From contig JAIPCZ010000017.1 of assembly GCA_021737975.1 (NCBI GenBank), positions 1-49,900 of the forward strand: a stretch of 49,900 bases of DNA. The letters run 5' to 3'. The notes under the pieces were generated by a model. It did not search any database and was not told the origin of the DNA. It saw only the letters and a list, made by a program, of their open reading frames with translations. The stretch is from Polaromonas sp. (GTDB lineage Bacteria; Pseudomonadota; Gammaproteobacteria; Burkholderiales; Burkholderiaceae_C). Below, one piece after another: positions 46,618 through 49,900 of this stretch (within the stretch, counting starts at the first letter, position 1; every line of letters starts with the position of its first letter). Position numbers and translations under genes: made by a program.

Positions 46618-46685
46618 ATTGCCGCGTGAACTGTCACGCTTCACGGCTCTGGTCATTCATGCATCTCATAAGGCAAAAATAAATC

Positions 46686-47984
46686 ATGTACTCACGCGAG
46701 CAATTGGCCGACATCGCCCGCGCCACCCTGCGAAAAAATGACCGTGGTGGCTACACCTTGCCGACTGCGGGCCTGTACCCGTTCCAGTGGAACTGGGATG
46801 CCGGCATCACGGCTTTGGGCTGGATGAGCTTCGATGCAACCCGCGCCTGGCATGAGTTTGACACCCTGTTCAGCGGTCAGTGGGGAGCCGAGGATTTGGG
46901 CGGAAAGAACGATGGCTTTCTGGCCCAGATCACCTTTCACAAGGACAGCGACAGCTACTTTCCCGGCTCCGACCAATGGGGCACGGAGGCCCTGGAAGTC
47001 CGGACAAGCTCCATTAGCCAGCCTCCTGTGCACGCCACCATGATGCGCTGGATGCTGGAGCGCAGCGCAACCGGCCCAGCTCAGGACCTCGCGCTGGAAC
47101 GGCTGGCGGTGCTGGTGCCCAAACTGCTGGCGCATCACCGCTGGTGGTACCGCTGCCGCGACCCCCAGCAAACCGGCCTGGTGGTCAACGTCCACCCCTG
47201 GGAGACCGGCATGGACAACTCGCCGGCCTGGGATGCGCCCTTGCGCGCCGTGCCCGCAACCGCACGTCCCTATGAGCGCAAAGACCTGGACCACGTCGAT
47301 GCGTCCATGCGCCCACCCAAGGCGTTTTACGACCGCATGGTCTACCTGATGGATTTCAACCGCAGCGTCGGCTTTGATCCGGCCAGGATGTATGCAGAGT
47401 GCCCTTACCGCGTCAACGACATCGGCATCATCAGCATCTTGCAACGCGCCAGCCGGGATCTGGCCCATCTGTGCAGTGTGCTGGGCCTGAACGCACCCGC
47501 CCAGGAAATGCTGATGCGGGTCAACCGCACCCAGCTGGCCGTGCAGGCCCTGTGGTCAGATCGCTGGCAGCAATATGTCTCGCGCGACACCCAAACTGGC
47601 GCGCTGCTGGATGTGCCCACATCAGCCGGGTTGCTGGCAGCTTATGCCGGCTTTGACAGGGACTGCGCGTCCACCGTGGCGCAATGGCTGACAGAGACGC
47701 CCTACGGCCTGCCTTCAACCCGTATGACCTTCCCAAGATTTGAAGCGCGGCGCTACTGGCGCGGCCCGATCTGGCAACACATCAACATGCTGATGGCGGT
47801 TGGCCTGGCTGACCGGGGCCACGCAGAATTGGCGCAGCGCATCAGGCAGCATTCCCGGGTCTTGCTGGAGGTCGCCGGTTTTCATGAGTATTACGACCCG
47901 CTCACTGGCGATGGTCTTGGCGGGGCCGAGTTCTCCTGGACTGCGGCCACCTATCTGCACTGGATTTACCCCGAAGGCCAGTGA
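46686..47984 (+). CDS. GH63-type glycosidase resembling mannosylglycerate/glucosylglycerate hydrolase
   Basis: This 432-residue (alpha/alpha)6-barrel glycosidase has no signal peptide, so it acts in the cytoplasm. Family features in order are YPFQWNWDAGITALGW (31-46), FLAQITFHKDSDSYFPGS, VNVHPWETGMDNSPAWD (167-183), YWRGPIWQHINMLMAVGL (357-374) and GGAEFSWTAATYLHWI (412-427). Asp177 and Glu415 are the candidate general acid and base by analogy with GH63 mannosylglycerate and glucosylglycerate hydrolases. Their usual substrates are the compatible solutes alpha-mannosylglycerate and glucosylglycerate, cleaved to hexose and glycerate. Neighbouring mannose-6-phosphate isomerase-type and kinase genes favour a mannose product. 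Other alpha-mannosides or alpha-glucosides are possible. Confidence 0.82.
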   Translation: MYSREQLADIARATLRKNDRGGYTLPTAGLYPFQWNWDAGITALGWMSFDATRAWHEFDTLFSGQWGAEDLGGKNDGFLAQITFHKDSDSYFPGSDQWGTEALEVRTSSISQPPVHATMMRWMLERSATGPAQDLALERLAVLVPKLLAHHRWWYRCRDPQQTGLVVNVHPWETGMDNSPAWDAPLRAVPATARPYERKDLDHVDASMRPPKAFYDRMVYLMDFNRSVGFDPARMYAECPYRVNDIGIISILQRASRDLAHLCSVLGLNAPAQEMLMRVNRTQLAVQALWSDRWQQYVSRDTQTGALLDVPTSAGLLAAYAGFDRDCASTVAQWLTETPYGLPSTRMTFPRFEARRYWRGPIWQHINMLMAVGLADRGHAELAQRIRQHSRVLLEVAGFHEYYDPLTGDGLGGAEFSWTAATYLHWIYPEGQ

Positions 47985-48088
47985 ACCGGCTCGCCGCCCG
48001 GTAACCGCAGCGTAACGCAGACATCGGCTGGCCGTTAGCATTGGCACCCGGCTTGGCGCTTTTCTTTCACCTCAACACCAAACTGTCC

Positions 48089-48457
48089 ATGCAAATCACC
48101 CCCCACAATGAAACCGTCGTCCGCACCCAGCGCCCCTGGGGCTGGTATGAGACCGTGTCGGAAGTTCACGGCTACAAGATCAAGCGCATTGGTGTGCTGC
48201 CAGGCCAGCAGCTCAGCCTGCAAAAGCACCATCAGCGGGCCGAGCACTGGGTTGTGGTGCAGGGCACAGCCCGTGTCACTCTGGCAGAGGACACCTTTGA
48301 CCTCACAGTCGGCCAGCATTGCGACATCGCCCTGGGTCAGGTGCACCGCCTGGCCAACCTGACCAGTGGCCCGGTGGAGATTATTGAAGTACAGTTTGGC
48401 ACTTACCTGGGCGAGGACGACATCGTGCGCCTGAGCGACGACTACGGCCGTGTGTGA
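48089..48457 (+). CDS. Stand-alone mannose-6-phosphate isomerase-type cupin
   Basis: This 122-residue cupin equals the C-terminal domain of bifunctional ManC/AlgA proteins. It has QRPWGWYETV, the metal-binding block GQQLSLQKHHQRAEHWVVV, VHRLANLTSGPVEIIEVQFG and the end GEDDIVRLSDDYGRV. The GDP-mannose pyrophosphorylase domain is absent, so the likely reaction is interconversion of mannose-6-phosphate and fructose-6-phosphate. The ATG at 48089 gives the normal start. Its stop overlaps the ROK kinase start by one base (TGATG), tying isomerase and kinase together. Confidence 0.88.
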   Translation: MQITPHNETVVRTQRPWGWYETVSEVHGYKIKRIGVLPGQQLSLQKHHQRAEHWVVVQGTARVTLAEDTFDLTVGQHCDIALGQVHRLANLTSGPVEIIEVQFGTYLGEDDIVRLSDDYGRV

Positions 48458-49482
48458 TGCCGACAAAGCCAATTTCCGAAGAAAGAATCATGAATTCGAA
48501 TGCAGTGACGAACGGCTTCAAGTTGCCAAACGGTGCGGCGCCGGTCGCCTGTGTGGACATTGGCGGCACCAAGGTCGCGGTCAACATCGTTGACGACCAG
48601 GGTGTTCGGGGCAAGGTGTCCGAACCCACCGCCACGACCGGCGCCAGCGATGCACTGGGCCGGCAAATCATTCGCTTGATTGGTCAGAGCTGTGATGCCG
48701 CCGACGTGCCGGTTCAGCGCATCGCTCGCGTCGGCGTCGCTTCTTGCGGGCCTTTTGTATTGAACAAGGGCATGGTCGAGCTGGCGGCGCCCAATATTTG
48801 CGGTGGTCAGGCCGGCCCCGCGCGCGGCCTGCCCAACGACTGGAAAACCGCCTTGCTGGAGGCGCCCCTGCGCGCCGCATTCGCCCAAGTGCGGGTCGAA
48901 AACGATGGCATTGGTGCGCTCGAGGCGGAGCGTCGCTGGGGCGCCTTGCAGATCGATGGCGTGCCCATGGCGAACTGCGCCTATGTGACCTGGAGCACCG
49001 GCATTGGCACCGGCCTGTGTGTCGATGGCCATGTGTTGCGCGGCAAAAACGGCAATGCCGGCCACGCCGGCCACTTGTTTGTCAGCACCAATCACGATGC
49101 GTTGTGTGGTTGCGGCAACGTGGGCGACGTTGAGAGTCTGGTGGCCGGCAACGCCATTGCCCGCCGTTTTGCGTCGGCGGGCTACCTTGACTCTGCTTCA
49201 CTCTTTGCCGCTGCCTACGGTGGTGATGCCAGGGCCATCGCCATCATCGATGATTTGTGTGATGTGATGGGGCGCATGCTTTTCAGCCTGATCGCCACGC
49301 TGGATGTGCAACGCATCAGCATTGGCGGCAGTGTGTATTGGCATCACCGCGACTACTTGTTGCCGCGTCTGCGCGCCGTGGTGAAAGGCAAGCTGCCGCC
49401 CCTCACCGACGGCTGCGAGCTGGTCAGCGCCGGCCTGGGTGAGCGCGTGGGTGACTTTGGCGCGCTGGCGCTGGTGGTGTGA
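48457..49482 (+). CDS. ROK-family sugar kinase
   Basis: This 341-residue kinase has the ATP phosphate loop ACVDIGGTKVAVNIVD, the catalytic Asp150 in VENDGIGALEAE, the adenosine-site STGIGTGLCVDG and GNAGHAGHLFV. The usual ROK zinc motif CxCGxxGCxE is present as CGCGNVGDVE (217-226), with the third Cys replaced by Asp224. ROK kinases phosphorylate glucose, mannose, fructose or amino sugars at C6. The coupled isomerase suggests mannose, glucose being the main alternative. The ATG at 48457 overlaps the cupin stop; an ATG at 48490 is a second option. Confidence 0.9.
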   Translation: MPTKPISEERIMNSNAVTNGFKLPNGAAPVACVDIGGTKVAVNIVDDQGVRGKVSEPTATTGASDALGRQIIRLIGQSCDAADVPVQRIARVGVASCGPFVLNKGMVELAAPNICGGQAGPARGLPNDWKTALLEAPLRAAFAQVRVENDGIGALEAERRWGALQIDGVPMANCAYVTWSTGIGTGLCVDGHVLRGKNGNAGHAGHLFVSTNHDALCGCGNVGDVESLVAGNAIARRFASAGYLDSASLFAAAYGGDARAIAIIDDLCDVMGRMLFSLIATLDVQRISIGGSVYWHHRDYLLPRLRAVVKGKLPPLTDGCELVSAGLGERVGDFGALALVV

Positions 49483-49510
49483 GCAGCTTGGATTGACTTT
49501 AAGCAACCAA

Positions 49511-49547
49511 GGGTAAATACTGACTTGCGGATTGTTGAAAATTAATT
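49511..49547. repeat. Shared motif pair upstream of the second binding-protein gene
   Basis: GGGTAAATACTGACTT (49511-49526) and TTGAAAATTAATT (49535-49547) match the pair upstream of the LacI gene with one base difference. The following bases (to about 49562) are a run of AATTAATTAA repeats, much more A+T-rich than the surrounding sequence. This is probably the promoter/operator of the next transcription unit. Confidence 0.7.
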
Positions 49548-49641
49548 AACAATTAATTAATTCTGGCAACACGGTGTCTGCCCGAATCAACCCGCGCCTC
49601 GGAGCCACCATCGGCCATCCAGGCAGACTTAAGGAGATGAC

Positions 49642-49900
49642 ATGATGAAACTTTCCCAATTGGCTTCGGCCGTGGCTATTGTTGTGGCAGCAAACGCGGC
49701 CATGGCCGGTGAAGTCGAGGTGCTCCACTGGTGGACCTCCGGTGGCGAGGCCAAATCGGTTGGCGAGCTGAAGAAAATCATGCAGAGCAAGGGCCACACC
49801 TGGAAAGACTTTGCCGTGGCAGGCGGCGGTGGCGACAACGCCATGACCGTCCTCAAAAGTCGCGTGGTCGCTGGCAATCCGCCGGCTGCAGCACAAATCA
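49642..49900 (+). CDS. Glucose/mannose-type ABC substrate-binding protein, partial
   Basis: The first 86 codons of a periplasmic binding protein, cut by the window end. A signal peptide ([20 protein letters not shown]) ends near AMA. The mature part begins [20 protein letters not shown] and contains [20 protein letters not shown] and GNPPAAAQI. These patterns are those of GtsA-like glucose/mannose-binding proteins of pseudomonads and related bacteria. An AAGGAG site lies at 49631-49636; an ATG one codon later is equally possible. A second sugar importer probably follows beyond the window. Confidence 0.9.
   Translation, partial: MMKLSQLASAVAIVVAANAAMAGEVEVLHWWTSGGEAKSVGELKKIMQSKGHTWKDFAVAGGGGDNAMTVLKSRVVAGNPPAAAQI

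Noticed and set aside
48046-48062. TTGGCACCCGGCTTGGC as a sigma-54 promoter before the cupin gene
   Set aside because: The -12 element lacks TTGC and the GG-GC spacing is eleven bases rather than ten.

Overview
The window is a gene-dense, high-GC chromosomal segment of a betaproteobacterium. The most likely group is Comamonadaceae (Rhodoferax/Polaromonas-like): ppc is divergent from hemC-hemD-hemX-hemY, an AlgZ/AlgR-type two-component pair sits next to argH, and sugar uptake is by ABC transporters. This placement is inferred from gene content and order; no rRNA or tRNA gene is present to confirm it. Only the last gene is cut by the window edge.

Region 1 (about 0-9.3 kb) is a urease locus with its own signalling module. 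A very large hybrid histidine kinase, whose N-terminal half looks like an NCS1-type nucleobase transporter, overlaps a REC-LuxR response regulator. Both are divergent from ureA-[small His-rich membrane protein]-ureB-ureC-[palindromic repeat]-ureE-ureF-ureG. No ureD is visible. The divergent intergenic region holds a perfect 17-bp inverted repeat and a sigma-54-like promoter signature.

Region 2 (9.3-23.9 kb) is mostly housekeeping: a haem operon (hemC, hemD, hemX, hemY), ppc, a YbfB/YjiJ-type MFS transporter, a LytS/LytTR-type pair, argH, a membrane protein with an RskA-like domain, an FAD-dependent oxidoreductase and an lldD-type L-lactate dehydrogenase. Region 3 (23.9-31.0 kb) looks recombined. 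A methyltransferase gene lies between lldD and a decayed second copy of the lldD 3' end. Two large PAS/GGDEF/EAL cyclic-di-GMP proteins follow.

Region 4 (31.2-41.3 kb) holds a Pat-type acyl-CoA synthetase/acetyltransferase fusion, DinB, a lipid acyltransferase, ThrH, a histidine phosphatase, TtcA, FolB, a FolM-like pteridine reductase, a MidA-like methyltransferase, a DUF2905 protein and thioredoxin 2.

Region 5 (41.5 kb to the end) is a carbohydrate locus: a LacI regulator with conspicuous operator-like repeats, a complete ABC importer, a cytoplasmic GH63-type hydrolase resembling mannosylglycerate/glucosylglycerate hydrolases, a stand-alone mannose-6-phosphate isomerase-type cupin, a ROK sugar kinase, and the start of a second, GtsA-like binding protein. 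Together they suggest import of a mannosyl (or glucosyl) conjugate such as a compatible solute, intracellular hydrolysis, phosphorylation and entry into glycolysis as fructose-6-phosphate. The two most interesting systems are this locus and the transporter-kinase fusion beside urease.
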